Shown in pieces: positions 44,532-53,656 of a stretch of 64,000 bases of DNA (position 1 is its first letter; each line of letters starts with the position of its first letter). The stretch spans positions 62,001 through 126,000 of the forward strand of contig NZ_KE386872.1 of NCBI RefSeq assembly GCF_000429265.1. The letters are read 5' to 3'. The DNA is from Actinomyces gerencseriae DSM 6844 (GTDB lineage Bacteria > Actinomycetota > Actinomycetes > Actinomycetales > Actinomycetaceae). Made by a program: the position numbers and the translations under genes. The notes beneath the pieces were generated by a model. That model searched no databases, was not told the DNA's origin, and saw only the letters and a list, made by a program, of their open reading frames with translations.

Positions 44532-46055
44532 CTACGCGGCCTCGGCCTCGTCCTGTCCGCCGTCGACGGGCTCGGGCACCAGCCGCTCCTCGACCCCGCG
44601 CACGCGCATGACCGTCCAGTAGCACAGCGACCCGAGCGGTGCCGCGATGAACCAGGAGAACGGGGCCAGCGTCTGCAGCAGCGGCACCGGCACGAGCGCG
44701 ATGCACAGGGCGATGATCGCCGCCGGGATGAAGGCGATGAGCGCATTCATGTTGATCCCGTGCTGGTAGTAGTACCGTCCGTCGCGCCCCGGCGAGTACA
44801 GGTCCCGCAGGTCGATGCGCGCGCGCTTGAAGTAGAAGTAGTCGATGACGAGGATTCCGAAGAAGGGACCCAGAAGCGCGCCCAGGGAGCCCAGGAAGTA
44901 GGTGATGGCGGCCGGACTCCCGTAGAGGTTCCACGGCGTCACCACGATCGAGGCGACGACGGCGACGATCCCGCCCACCCGGAAGGAGATCCGCTTGGGA
45001 TTGACATTGGACAGGTCGAAGGCCGCCGAGACGAAGTTGGCGACGATATTCACCCCGATGGTGGCCACGATGAACCCGAGGCTCACCACGTAGAAGACGA
45101 TGTCGTTGTCGACCAGGGACAGCAGCTCGCCCGGATCGTGGATGGCGACGCCGTAGGCCTCGATGGCGGCCGCCGAGCACAGGACCGACGTCATGGCGAA
45201 GGCGGTCCAGTTCAGCGGCAGGCCGAGCAGGTTGCCCATGACCATCGAGCGCGAGCTCGGCGCGTAGCGGGCGAAGTCGGAGAAGTTGAGCATGAGGGTC
45301 GCCAGCGTGCCGACCGTCAGGCCCACGGCGACCAGCACCTGGTGCACCTGCGTGCCGAGAGGCGGCGCCGCGCCGTCGGCATTGACCGTCCAGTGGAACT
45401 GCCAGTCGGCCTGGGAGAGCATCCACAGGCCCAGGCCGATCATGATGACCCAGATGGTGGGACCCGCGGCTCCCTGGAAGTGCCGGACCGCCTCCATCCC
45501 GCGCCACACGATGATCAGCTGGATGATCGACAGGATCAGGAAGGCCAGCCATCCCGACATCCTCAGCCCGACGAACGAGGCGTCCCATCCCTGCACGACG
45601 GGGAACACCCGCATGAGGAGCAGCTCCAGGGAGATGGAGGCGAGGTACGTCTGAATGCCGTACCAGGCGATGGCGACGATGCCGCGGACGATCGCCGGGA
45701 AGTTCGCCCCCCAGATCCCCCACGTCACCCTGCTGATGACGGGGTAGGGCGCGCCGGTCTCGTAGCCCATCTGCCCCGATACGCAGCACGCCACGAAGAT
45801 GATCACCGTGGCGATGAGCACGCCGATGACGATCGCGAGCGGCGTCATCCCCATGAGTGCCCCCGTCCCGATGAACAGGGCGGCGGCGAATGTGTAGTTC
45901 GAGGCGTTGTGCGCGTCATTCATCCACAGGGAGAACAGCGAATAGCTGTTCCAGCTGCGGTCGCCCGCGCTCGCCGGGGCCAGGTCATCGTTGAACAGGC
46001 GCCCCTCGGTGTCTCCACGGCGCAGTTCGTCGTGGTCGACGTCCAGTGCTTTCAT
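44532..46055 (-). CDS. NCS1-family nucleobase/allantoin permease (first copy)
   Basis: A 507-residue, 12-helix cation symporter. NCS1 marks are LFNDDLAPASAGDRSWNSYSLFSLWMNDAHNASNYTFAA in helix 1, AIAWYGIQTYLAS in helix 3, LMLNFSDFARYA in helix 6 and VNIVANFVSAAFDLSNVNPKRIS in helix 8. Family members import purines, pyrimidines, hydantoins or allantoin. It is the promoter-distal member of the ureide block but is separated from gcl by a terminator and ~400 bp, so it probably has its own promoter. It differs clearly from the second NCS1 protein at 55138-56646, which suggests a different ureide or purine substrate. Confidence 0.88.
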   Translation of the reverse strand: MKALDVDHDELRRGDTEGRLFNDDLAPASAGDRSWNSYSLFSLWMNDAHNASNYTFAAALFIGTGALMGMTPLAIVIGVLIATVIIFVACCVSGQMGYETGAPYPVISRVTWGIWGANFPAIVRGIVAIAWYGIQTYLASISLELLLMRVFPVVQGWDASFVGLRMSGWLAFLILSIIQLIIVWRGMEAVRHFQGAAGPTIWVIMIGLGLWMLSQADWQFHWTVNADGAAPPLGTQVHQVLVAVGLTVGTLATLMLNFSDFARYAPSSRSMVMGNLLGLPLNWTAFAMTSVLCSAAAIEAYGVAIHDPGELLSLVDNDIVFYVVSLGFIVATIGVNIVANFVSAAFDLSNVNPKRISFRVGGIVAVVASIVVTPWNLYGSPAAITYFLGSLGALLGPFFGILVIDYFYFKRARIDLRDLYSPGRDGRYYYQHGINMNALIAFIPAAIIALCIALVPVPLLQTLAPFSWFIAAPLGSLCYWTVMRVRGVEERLVPEPVDGGQDEAEAA

Positions 46056-46391
46056 TCTTCTCTCCTCACACCGTTGTCAGGTGGCACGGGCTCTGCGGAA
46101 GGCGCGTTCACCGCCGTCGCGGTGGTCGGCTGTCGTCACCGGCCCGTAACGTGACGACGACGGGCGCCTCTTCATCGAGGCGCGATCGGCGACGTGCCGC
46201 CTCACCGGCGGCAGGCGGGCGTCCCCGCCCTCGCGACCCCGGCGGCGGGACCGCGAGCGCAGTAACGGTCCCGACGCCGCCGTCCCCTCACGAGCGGCCG
46301 GAGCGGGGAGGCCGGGCTCCCGCATCGGGCGGTCGAGACGGGGAGCCGGGGCGCGTCATGGCCGTCGCGGCCCCGGACCCCGCGCCCGAGC
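46056..46391. other. Gene-free leader region of the first NCS1 gene
   Basis: A 7-bp hairpin GCGCCTC/GAGGCGC lies at 46164-46183. No coding frame with an SD or recognisable protein is visible. The region may hold the NCS1 promoter, but no clear -10/-35 pair could be assigned. Confidence 0.4.
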
Positions 46392-46410
46392 GGGAGGGCC
46401 GGGCCCTCCC
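46392..46410 (-). terminator. Terminator after gcl
   Basis: GGGAGGGCC, one G, then GGCCCTCCC: a perfect 9-bp stem 44 bp beyond the gcl stop. It marks the end of the long ureide operon. Confidence 0.6.
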
Positions 46411-46453
46411 CGGGGCGGCGACGCCGGTGCTGCCGTCGGGTACCGGCGAGCCG

Positions 46454-48253
46454 CTAGCGGGTCGCCGCGACGGGAGCCCGGGCGCTCAGCCCGACCGCGG
46501 TCGGGGCGTCGGCGACCGGGTCCTCGGCGACCTCCTCGAACTCGGTGACGGCATCAATCGCGACACCCATGGAGATGTTCGTCACGCGCTCCAGGATGGC
46601 CTCGACGACAACCGGTACGCGGTCCCGTTCGGCGAGCTCCCGCGCCCGCGCCAGCGCGGCGCCGAGCTCGTCGGGAGTGCGCGCGCGGATGGCGTGGCAC
46701 CCCAGGCCCTTGACGACGCCGACATGATCGACGCCGTAGCCGTCGGTCTCGGGGGCGTTGATGTTGTCGTAGGAGAGCTGGACCTGGTAGTCCATGTCGA
46801 AATTGCGCTGGGACTGGCGGATCAGCCCCAGGTAGGCGTTGTTGACGACGACGTGGACGTAGGGGATCCGGAAGTGCGCGGCCACCGCCAGCTCCTCGAT
46901 GAGGAACTGGAAGTCGTAGTCGCCGGACAGCGCCACCACGGGGGTGCCCGGATCGGCGACGCACGCGCCGATCGCGGCGGGGATCGTCCACCCGAGCGGG
47001 CCGGCCTGTCCGGCGTTGACCCAGTGGCGAGGCCGGAAGACGTGCAGCATCTGCGCCGCCGCGATCTGGGACAGGCCGATGGTGGTGACGTAGCGGGTCT
47101 CCGGTCCGAAGGCCCGGCACATCTCCTCGTAGACGCGCTGCGGCTTGAGCGGCACGTCGTCGAAGTGGGTCTTGCGCAGGAGGGTGCGCTTGCGCTCGTT
47201 GCACGCCTCCACCCAGGAGCCGTAGCGCTCCAGGGGACCGGAGTAGCGCTCCTCGGCCGCCCGGAGCAGGACTCGCAGGGCGGCTCCGGCGTCGGAGACG
47301 GACCACAGGTCGGGGGCGAGGACGCGTCCGATCTGGGTGGGCTCGATGTCGACGTGGACGAATCGGCGCCCCTCGCGGTAGACGTCCAGGTTCCCGGTGT
47401 GCCGGGCGGCCCAGCGGTTGCCGAGACCGATGACCAGGTCGGATTCCAGGAAGGTGGCGTTGGCGTAGCGCTGCGAGGTCTGGATGCCGACCATCCCCTG
47501 GGCGAGCCGGTGGTCGTCGGGGATGGCGCCCCAGCCCATGAGGGTGGAGACGACCGGCACGTCCAGGTACTCGGCCAGGGCGACGAGATCATCGGCGGCG
47601 TCGGCGTTGATGACGCCGCCACCGGCGATGAGCAGCGGGCGCTCCGCGGCGTCGAGCATGTCCAGGACACGGTCGGCCTGGGCGCGGGACATGGTGGGGA
47701 CCGCGACCGGGAGCGGCTCGTAGCAGTCGATGTCGAAGTCGATCCGCGCGACCTGGACGTCGAAGGGCAGGTCGATGAGGACCGGGCCGCGGCGCCCGGA
47801 TCGCATGAGCTGGAAGGCCTTGGCGAAGGTGCCGGGGATCTGGGCGGCCTCGAGGACGGTCACGGCCATCTTCGTCACGGGCGCAGCCACGGAGGCGATG
47901 TCGACGCCCTGGAACTCCTCCTTGCTGAGCATGGGCACGGTCGCCTGGCCGGTGATGCACAGGATCGGGACGGAGTCCGCCGAGGCGGAGTACATGCCGG
48001 TGATCATGTCGGTCCCGCCGGGGCCCGACGTGCCGATGCACACGCCGATGTTCCCGGCGCCGGCCCGGCTGTACCCCTCCGCCATGTGGGAGGCGCCCTC
48101 GACGTGCCGTGCGAGCACGTGTCCGATCCCCCCGTGGTTCTTCATCGCGGAGTACAGGGGATTGATGGCGGCCCCCGGAACACCGAAGGCCTGGGTTGCG
48201 CCTTCCTTCTCCAGAATGAGGACGATGGCGTCCACTGCTCTCATGAGTGTCAT
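46454..48253 (-). CDS. gcl: Glyoxylate carboligase
   Basis: A 599-residue ThDP enzyme joining two glyoxylates to tartronate semialdehyde and CO2. The start [10 protein letters not shown] aligns with E. coli Gcl [25 protein letters not shown] and [14 protein letters not shown] carry the Val that replaces the usual catalytic Glu of ThDP enzymes, a Gcl hallmark. The ThDP/Mg region is [36 protein letters not shown]. The start overlaps the glxR stop by ATGA (48250-48253). Its presence shows that the pathway yields glyoxylate. Confidence 0.95.
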   Translation of the reverse strand: MTLMRAVDAIVLILEKEGATQAFGVPGAAINPLYSAMKNHGGIGHVLARHVEGASHMAEGYSRAGAGNIGVCIGTSGPGGTDMITGMYSASADSVPILCITGQATVPMLSKEEFQGVDIASVAAPVTKMAVTVLEAAQIPGTFAKAFQLMRSGRRGPVLIDLPFDVQVARIDFDIDCYEPLPVAVPTMSRAQADRVLDMLDAAERPLLIAGGGVINADAADDLVALAEYLDVPVVSTLMGWGAIPDDHRLAQGMVGIQTSQRYANATFLESDLVIGLGNRWAARHTGNLDVYREGRRFVHVDIEPTQIGRVLAPDLWSVSDAGAALRVLLRAAEERYSGPLERYGSWVEACNERKRTLLRKTHFDDVPLKPQRVYEEMCRAFGPETRYVTTIGLSQIAAAQMLHVFRPRHWVNAGQAGPLGWTIPAAIGACVADPGTPVVALSGDYDFQFLIEELAVAAHFRIPYVHVVVNNAYLGLIRQSQRNFDMDYQVQLSYDNINAPETDGYGVDHVGVVKGLGCHAIRARTPDELGAALARARELAERDRVPVVVEAILERVTNISMGVAIDAVTEFEEVAEDPVADAPTAVGLSARAPVAATR

Positions 48254-49176
48254 GGTTCCTTGCTCCAATCGGTGGGATGTGTGCCGCTGAGCAGCTCCGC
48301 GACGCGGACCACGGCGCAGTGGTCCAGGTCGCCCAGGCTGTTGGCGACGGCGATGGCGAATACTTCCTCGACCCGGTCGGCCACCGGCAGGACGCATCCG
48401 GCGTCCCGGGAGGCGTCCCGGACAATGGCCATGTCCTTGGCGTGGAGTCGTGCGGTGAAGGTCGGTGAGAGCTCACGCGCGACGACCTGGGGGCCCTTGG
48501 CGTCCAGGATCCGCGATCCGGCCAGGCCGCCGGTGAGCGCCCCGAGGGCGACGGCGGGGTCCACCCCCGAGCGCTCCAGGAGCAGGACGGCCTCGCCCAG
48601 GGCGGTCAGGGTGGCGCCGACCAGGAGCTGGTTGGCCGCCTTGGCGACCTGCCCGGAGCCGAGCGGCCCGACGTGCGTGATCGAGCGGCCCACGGCCTCC
48701 AGCACCGGCCGCGCCCGTTCCAGGTCCGCGTCCCGGCCCCCGACCATGATCGACAACGTCCCCGCCTCGGCCCCGGCGACCCCGCCGGAGACGGGGGCGT
48801 CGATGAAGTCGATCCCCAGCTGGGCGCACCGGGCCCCGGCGCTCCGGGCGTCGGCCGGGGAGGTGGTGCTCATGTCGATCATGAGGGCGCCGGGCCCGAC
48901 GCACCGGGCCACGCCGTCGGGACGCTCGATCAGGTCGCGGACGACGCCGCCATCGGGCAGGACGGTGATGACGACGTCGGCGCCGTCGAGGGCCTCCGCC
49001 CAGGAGTCGCCCACCACCCCTCCGGCCCGCGCGAATCGGGCCGTCCTGCCCGCATCGCGGGACCGGCTCGTCACCCGGTGGCCGGCGGCCAGGAGGTTCA
49101 GCGCCATGGGCAGTCCCATGGCGCCGAGCCCGACCAGGGCGATCCGAAGGCTCCGCGCGTCCTCAGTAGTGCTCAT
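48250..49176 (-). CDS. glxR: 2-hydroxy-3-oxopropionate (tartronate semialdehyde) reductase
   Basis: A 308-residue beta-hydroxyacid dehydrogenase reducing tartronate semialdehyde to D-glycerate with NAD(P)H. The Rossmann motif is [22 protein letters not shown]; substrate motifs are [22 protein letters not shown] and the catalytic Lys region [23 protein letters not shown]. It is coupled to gcl by ATGA. No glycerate kinase is present in the window to use its product. Confidence 0.9.
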   Translation of the reverse strand: MSTTEDARSLRIALVGLGAMGLPMALNLLAAGHRVTSRSRDAGRTARFARAGGVVGDSWAEALDGADVVITVLPDGGVVRDLIERPDGVARCVGPGALMIDMSTTSPADARSAGARCAQLGIDFIDAPVSGGVAGAEAGTLSIMVGGRDADLERARPVLEAVGRSITHVGPLGSGQVAKAANQLLVGATLTALGEAVLLLERSGVDPAVALGALTGGLAGSRILDAKGPQVVARELSPTFTARLHAKDMAIVRDASRDAGCVLPVADRVEEVFAIAVANSLGDLDHCAVVRVAELLSGTHPTDWSKEP

Positions 49177-49236
49177 ATCAGCTCCGTCCTCTCCATCAAC
49201 CTCTTCCGCGGCCCTGCGGTGCGCCCGTCAGCGGAC

Positions 49237-50157
49237 TCACAGCGTCCGCCAGGCCTCCCGCAGCACGCGCTTGGCGTCCGCGACGACCGCGCCGGTGCGC
49301 TGGCCGTTCCGCGGCTGCACCTCGAAGGCGACGATGCCGCGGTCGGGGGCGTCCTCGCGCAGATAACCGATGTCCAGCAGGCCCCGGAGGAACTCGCGCA
49401 CCTCGGGGACGTTGTTCTCGCCGTCGGGGTGGCCGAAGTACGGGTGGAGGTCGCCGTAGTCGGGGTGGCCCGGGTCGCCGATGACGCAGTTGCCGATGTG
49501 GGCGTGGTTGATGAAGTCCCGCGTGGCGCTCAGCGCCTGGCGCGGGGTCTCGCCCTGCATGGGCAGGTGGGACAGGTCGACCATGAGGCCGAAGTCCGGG
49601 ATGGCCTTGCGCACCTCGTAGGCGACCTCGCAGGCCATGCGGTTGGTGCCGACGAGGGCCTTCTTGTCGGTGGAGTCGTCGAAGGTCTCCAGGGACAGGA
49701 CGAGGTCCCCCTTGGAGCGGGCGTAGCGGCCGAGCTGGACGATGGAGTCGACCAGCAGCTCCAGGGCCCGGTCCCGCTCGTCCGCCGGCGGCCTGGGGCC
49801 GGACAGGAAGCCGAACTTGCCGGCGCCGAGCTCGTAGGCCTGGTCGATGCCCTTCTTGAGGACGTCGATGGCGTGCGCGCGCTCCTCCTCGTTCGACGAG
49901 TTGAGGTTGAGCCCGCCCTTGAGGACGTAGGGCTGGCCTCCGAAGCCCACGGCCACGCCGGCGGTGCTCAGGATGCCGGCCACGCGCCGGCGCTCGGCCT
50001 CGTCGTTGATGCGGGTGACCTCGATGGCGTCGAAGAACTCGTCCTCGACGATCTCGGCGACGGCGTCCGCGACCGGCTCCTCCCCGCTGGCGGCGAAGGG
50101 GTAGGCCATGAAGTGGACGATGCCGACCTTCATGTAGTCGTGCAGTGACTCTTTCAT
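49237..50157 (-). CDS. Hydroxypyruvate isomerase-like TIM-barrel protein
   Basis: A 306-residue AP-endonuclease-2/xylose-isomerase-like barrel. Metal-site motifs are VLSLETFDD, GLMVDLSHLPM, DFINHAHIGNCV and a late IVAFEVQP. In this setting, between glxR and transketolase, it probably interconverts tartronate semialdehyde and hydroxypyruvate; other sugar isomerase/epimerase activities are possible. At 306 residues it is longer than E. coli Hyi (~258), so orthology is not assured. AGGAG seven bases before ATG 50157 supports that start. Confidence 0.7.
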   Translation of the reverse strand: MKESLHDYMKVGIVHFMAYPFAASGEEPVADAVAEIVEDEFFDAIEVTRINDEAERRRVAGILSTAGVAVGFGGQPYVLKGGLNLNSSNEEERAHAIDVLKKGIDQAYELGAGKFGFLSGPRPPADERDRALELLVDSIVQLGRYARSKGDLVLSLETFDDSTDKKALVGTNRMACEVAYEVRKAIPDFGLMVDLSHLPMQGETPRQALSATRDFINHAHIGNCVIGDPGHPDYGDLHPYFGHPDGENNVPEVREFLRGLLDIGYLREDAPDRGIVAFEVQPRNGQRTGAVVADAKRVLREAWRTL

Positions 50158-50235
50158 ACTGTCTCTCCTGAGATTCCTGGTGTGTTCCTGGTGGGTTGTG
50201 CGGGTGGCGGGGCGCGGGAGCGCGATGGGCCCGGG

Positions 50236-51183
50236 TCAGCCGCGGTCACGGCGGCCCAGGGCCCTGCGGGCGGCCCGGGCGATGTCGGCGGCGCGCAGAC
50301 CGAAGTGGTCGAAGAGCTCGTCCATGGTTCCGGAGACCCCGAAGACGTCCTTGGTGCCGACCCGCTCCAGGGGAACGGGCAAGCGCTCCCCCAGGGCCTC
50401 GGCGACGGCGGATCCCAGGCCGTTCAGCACGGAGTGCTCCTCGGCGGTGACGACGCAGCCGGTCCTGGTCGCCGAGGCGATGACCGCCTCGACGTCGAGG
50501 GGCTTGATCGTGTGCAGGTGGAGGACGTCCGCCTCGAGGCCCTCGGCCGCGAGCAGCTCGGCCGCGCGGAGCGTCTCGGAGGCCATGCAGCCCGTGGTGA
50601 GCAGGGTGACGTCCCCGCCCTCGCGCAGCCCGACCGCCCTGCCGATCTCGAAGGGCGTGCTCTCGTCCGTGACCACGGGGACGGGCAGCTTGCCGACGCG
50701 CAGGTACACGGGCCCGTCCAGGGCGTGAACGGCGTGGACCGCCTTGCGCATCTCGACGGCGTCGCACGGCACGACGACGGTCATCTCGGGGATGGCGCGC
50801 ATAATGCCGACGTCCTCCAGCGGCAGGTGGGTCGCCCCCTCCTGGGCGGCGGAGGTGCCGGCGTTGTGCCCGACGATCTTGACGTTGCGCCCGGAGTAGG
50901 CCACCGAGACGCGCACCTGGTCGAAGCCGCGACCGGTCAGGAAGTTGCCGTACGCGTTGGCGAAGGGCACCCGCCCCATCGCCGCCATGCCGGCCGCGGT
51001 GCCGATGATGTCGCACTCGGCGATGCCGAGGTCGAAGAACCGGTCCGGGAACCTCTCGCCGAAGCGGTCGGTGTAGTTGGCCTTGGCGCAGTCGCCGTCG
51101 AGCACGAAGACGTCGTCGTGCTCGGCGCCGATGTCCAGCAGCCCCTCGATGTAGCCCGCGCGGGGCTCTTGAAGCCGGGTCAT
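50236..51183 (-). CDS. Transketolase, C-terminal subunit
   Basis: A 315-residue Pyr plus C-terminal domain half of a split transketolase. FFDLGIAECDIIGTAAGMAAMGRVPFANAYG holds the Glu that activates the ThDP ring. GHNAGTSAAQEGATHLPLEDVGIMRAIPEMTVVVPCD and GCVVTAEEHSVLNGLGSAVAE are further marks. It overlaps the N-terminal subunit gene by ATGA (51180-51183). Split transketolases occur in many bacteria; placement inside a glyoxylate/hydroxypyruvate operon is the notable point. Confidence 0.9.
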   Translation of the reverse strand: MTRLQEPRAGYIEGLLDIGAEHDDVFVLDGDCAKANYTDRFGERFPDRFFDLGIAECDIIGTAAGMAAMGRVPFANAYGNFLTGRGFDQVRVSVAYSGRNVKIVGHNAGTSAAQEGATHLPLEDVGIMRAIPEMTVVVPCDAVEMRKAVHAVHALDGPVYLRVGKLPVPVVTDESTPFEIGRAVGLREGGDVTLLTTGCMASETLRAAELLAAEGLEADVLHLHTIKPLDVEAVIASATRTGCVVTAEEHSVLNGLGSAVAEALGERLPVPLERVGTKDVFGVSGTMDELFDHFGLRAADIARAARRALGRRDRG

Positions 51184-52001
51184 CGCAGTTCCTCCAGAGC
51201 GGTGGTGAGCTCCTCGTCCGTGGGGGCGAGCCCGTGGTACTTGGCGGTGTTCTCCATGAAGGACACGCCCTTGCCCTTGACGGTGCGGGAGATGATCGTG
51301 GTGGGGACGCCCCTGGTGCGGGCGGCCTCGGTGAGCGCGTCGTCGATGGCGCGCAGGTCGTGCCCGTCGATGTCGATGACGTTCCAGCCGAAGGCGCGCC
51401 ACTTGGCCGGCAGGTCCCCCAGGGACTTGACGGACTCGACGGGCCCGTCGAGCTGGATGCCGTTGACGTCGACGATGGCGCAGACGTTGTCCAGGCCCCG
51501 GGCGGCCGACGTCATGGCCGCCTCCCAGATCTGGCCCTCCTGGCTCTCGCCGTCGCCGATCATGACGTAGTAGCGCGCCCCCAGGCCCTCGTACCGGGCC
51601 GCGAGCGCGGCCCCGTTGGCGAGCGAGAGCCCCTGTCCGAGCGATCCGGACGAGGAGTCGACGCCGGGCAGGTGGGTGTTGGACGGGTGGCCCTGAAGGC
51701 GGCTGCCCATGGCCCTGAAGGTCAGCAGCTCCTCGTGCGGGACGTAGCCGCGCGCGGCCATGGCCGCGTAGTAGGCGGGCGTGCAGTGCCCCTTGGACAG
51801 GAAGAACATGTCGCGCTCGTGCCACAGCGGGTCCTCGGGTCGCACGCGCATGTGCCGCAGGTAGAGGACGACGAGCGCGTCGATGGCGGAGAGCGAGCCC
51901 CCCGGGTGACCGCTGCCGGCCTTGTGAGTCATCCGGACGATGTCGCGCCGGCACCGGCGCGCGACGTCCTCGAGCTCGGCGAGCTCGGAGTCATTGAGCA
52001 T
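51180..52001 (-). CDS. Transketolase, N-terminal (ThDP-binding) subunit
   Basis: A 273-residue PP-domain subunit: HKAGSGHPGGSLSAID, FLSKGHCTPAYYAAMAARGY, SGSLGQGLSLANGAALAARY and the ThDP/Mg motif GDGESQEGQIWEAAMTSA. With the partner subunit it transfers two-carbon ketol units. Hydroxypyruvate is a known donor that makes the reaction irreversible through CO2 loss. A perfect AAGGAGG SD precedes ATG 52001. Confidence 0.92.
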   Translation of the reverse strand: MLNDSELAELEDVARRCRRDIVRMTHKAGSGHPGGSLSAIDALVVLYLRHMRVRPEDPLWHERDMFFLSKGHCTPAYYAAMAARGYVPHEELLTFRAMGSRLQGHPSNTHLPGVDSSSGSLGQGLSLANGAALAARYEGLGARYYVMIGDGESQEGQIWEAAMTSAARGLDNVCAIVDVNGIQLDGPVESVKSLGDLPAKWRAFGWNVIDIDGHDLRAIDDALTEAARTRGVPTTIISRTVKGKGVSFMENTAKYHGLAPTDEELTTALEELR

Positions 52002-52081
52002 GGTTTCCTCCTTGGCCGCGTCCCGCCCGAGGGGGCGGCCCGTCGGGCGGGACGCTGCGGATGGTGGTGACGTGTCGTGAT

Positions 52082-52492
52082 TCAGACCTCGCGGAACGCG
52101 ATCTCCTGGGCGCCGTCCCACAGGAACTTCTCCCCGAGGGCGGGGAGGTTCTCGGCGCCCTCGACGACGGTGGCAAAGTGGTTCCCCGCGAGCTGGCCCG
52201 CCTTCGAGGCGAAGTTGACGTAGCCGTAGGCCAGGAGCAGCTCGGTCTCGGAGACGCCGCCGGGGTAGATGACGAGTTCGCCGGGGTGCGGGTAGCAGGT
52301 GCCGTTCTCGGACTCGATGCCCAGGTCGAGGTCGCCCATGGGGATCCAGCCGGCCTGGCCGGACCAGCGGACGTGGATGATCTTGGAGTCGAGCGGGAGG
52401 AGCTTGTCGCGGAAGGCCGCGACGGTGGCGGGGGCCGCCTCCTCCTCGTAGCGGGCCAGGAAGGTGAAGCCGCCGGCCTTGATCTCAAGCAT
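52082..52492 (-). CDS. DUF3830 family protein (cyclophilin-like fold)
   Basis: A 136-residue DUF3830 protein (MLEIKAGGFTFLARYEEEAAPATVAAF, HVRWSGQAGWIPMGDL, NGTCYPHPGELVIYPGG, NHFATVVEG). Known structures of the family have a cyclophilin-like barrel but no assigned function. Its place between transketolase and the transcarbamylase, in one operon, suggests a role with a ureide or its transfer reaction. AGGA eight bases upstream supports ATG 52492. Confidence 0.8.
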   Translation of the reverse strand: MLEIKAGGFTFLARYEEEAAPATVAAFRDKLLPLDSKIIHVRWSGQAGWIPMGDLDLGIESENGTCYPHPGELVIYPGGVSETELLLAYGYVNFASKAGQLAGNHFATVVEGAENLPALGEKFLWDGAQEIAFREV

Positions 52493-52590
52493 GATGCGAG
52501 TCCTTTCTCGTGTCGGTTCTCGTGTCGGTTTCTCGGTTCGATGGGGTTGACGGGTCGATGCGCGGGTCGCGGGAGGACGCCGGCGGCGGC

Positions 52591-53586
52591 TCACAGGCCG
52601 AGGATCGCGGTGACCAGGGCCATGCGGATCGAGACGGACTGGAGGATCGCCCGGAAGTAGAGCTGGTGCGGAGTGTTGTCGATCCGCAGGTCCATCTCGC
52701 CCGCGCGGCGCGGCAGGGTGTGCGTCACGTAGATCGGGTGCCCCTTGTCCGCCTCCTCCTGGAGCGTCTCGTAGCGCACCAGATAGCGGTCCATGAGGGT
52801 CTTGAACTCCTCGGCCTTGGCGCCAGCGGGGGCGGAGCAGCCGGGCAGGTAGATGAGGTCCTGGGTGCGGATGAACTCGTTGAAGGTGTCCTGCTCGAAG
52901 TCGAACTCCTCCTTGAGATCGACATCGCCGTAGGAGAGGATCCGCTCCCTGACCTCGGCGGGGGTGCGGCGGTCGGAGTCGGAGCAGATGGTGACGTTGG
53001 CGCCGAAGCGGGCCAGGCCCGCGGCCATGGAGTGCCCCGTGCGGGCCTCGATCATGTCCGGCGAGACGACGGCGACGTTGAGTCCCTCGATGCGCCCGAA
53101 GCGGCGCCACATGGTGTACAGGTCGAGCAGGGCCTGGGTCGGGTGCTCCCAGTGGCCCCAGCCGCCGTTGATGACCGGGCACTCGGCGGCCCCGGCCCCC
53201 CGCCGGGCCTCGTCGGCGTCGTAGTGGCGGATGACGAGGAGGTTGGCGTACTGCGAGACGCAGCGCATGGTGTCCTCGATGCTCTCCTCCTTGGCCACCG
53301 AGGAGGTGACCTTGGGGTTGGCCTCGACGATGACGTGGCCGCCCAGGCGCTCCATGGCGGTCTGGAAGCTCATGCGAGTGCGGGTCGAGGGCTGGAAGAA
53401 CATGAGCGCGAGCATCCGGTCGCTGAGCAGGTCGACCTTCGAGCGGTTGAACAGCTCGAGGTTCTTTCCGAGCTCGAACAGCGAGTAGAGCTGGTCGGTG
53501 GTCATGTCGGTGATCGAGATGAAGTCCTTGCCGACGTGGTCGACGGCGTCGACCAGGCCCTTCATCGAGCGCATGTAGGCGGACAT
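52591..53586 (-). CDS. Aspartate/ornithine transcarbamylase-family enzyme, probably catabolic
   Basis: A 331-residue transcarbamylase. The carbamoyl-phosphate site is intact: FFQPSTRTRMSF (Ser67-Thr-Arg-Thr-Arg), KVTSSVAKEESIEDT (92-106), HPTQALLDLYT from 148 and THTLPRR near 285. The second-substrate side differs from aspartate transcarbamylase. The RxQxxR loop that binds aspartate is absent, replaced by LIYLPGCSAPAGAKAEEF. It lies between allantoinase and DUF3830 in an operon with carbamate kinase, so it probably runs backwards, splitting a ureido acid with phosphate to carbamoyl phosphate. The substrate is unknown; oxalurate, ureidoglycolate, ureidoglycine or allantoate are candidates. Confidence 0.8.
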   Translation of the reverse strand: MSAYMRSMKGLVDAVDHVGKDFISITDMTTDQLYSLFELGKNLELFNRSKVDLLSDRMLALMFFQPSTRTRMSFQTAMERLGGHVIVEANPKVTSSVAKEESIEDTMRCVSQYANLLVIRHYDADEARRGAGAAECPVINGGWGHWEHPTQALLDLYTMWRRFGRIEGLNVAVVSPDMIEARTGHSMAAGLARFGANVTICSDSDRRTPAEVRERILSYGDVDLKEEFDFEQDTFNEFIRTQDLIYLPGCSAPAGAKAEEFKTLMDRYLVRYETLQEEADKGHPIYVTHTLPRRAGEMDLRIDNTPHQLYFRAILQSVSIRMALVTAILGL

Positions 53587-53656
53587 GGTGCCTCTCCTTC
53601 GAGATTGAGGTGTGTTGGTGCGGTTCTGGTGCGGTTGCGGAGCGGAGGGCCCCGGT

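Noticed and set aside
46046-49366. An 1106-codon plus-strand frame
   Set aside because: Antisense of gcl and glxR; no start signal and no domain.
52591-53586. Biosynthetic aspartate carbamoyltransferase pyrB
   Set aside because: No pyrimidine genes adjoin it, the aspartate-binding loop is missing, and carbamate kinase and allantoinase are its operon partners.
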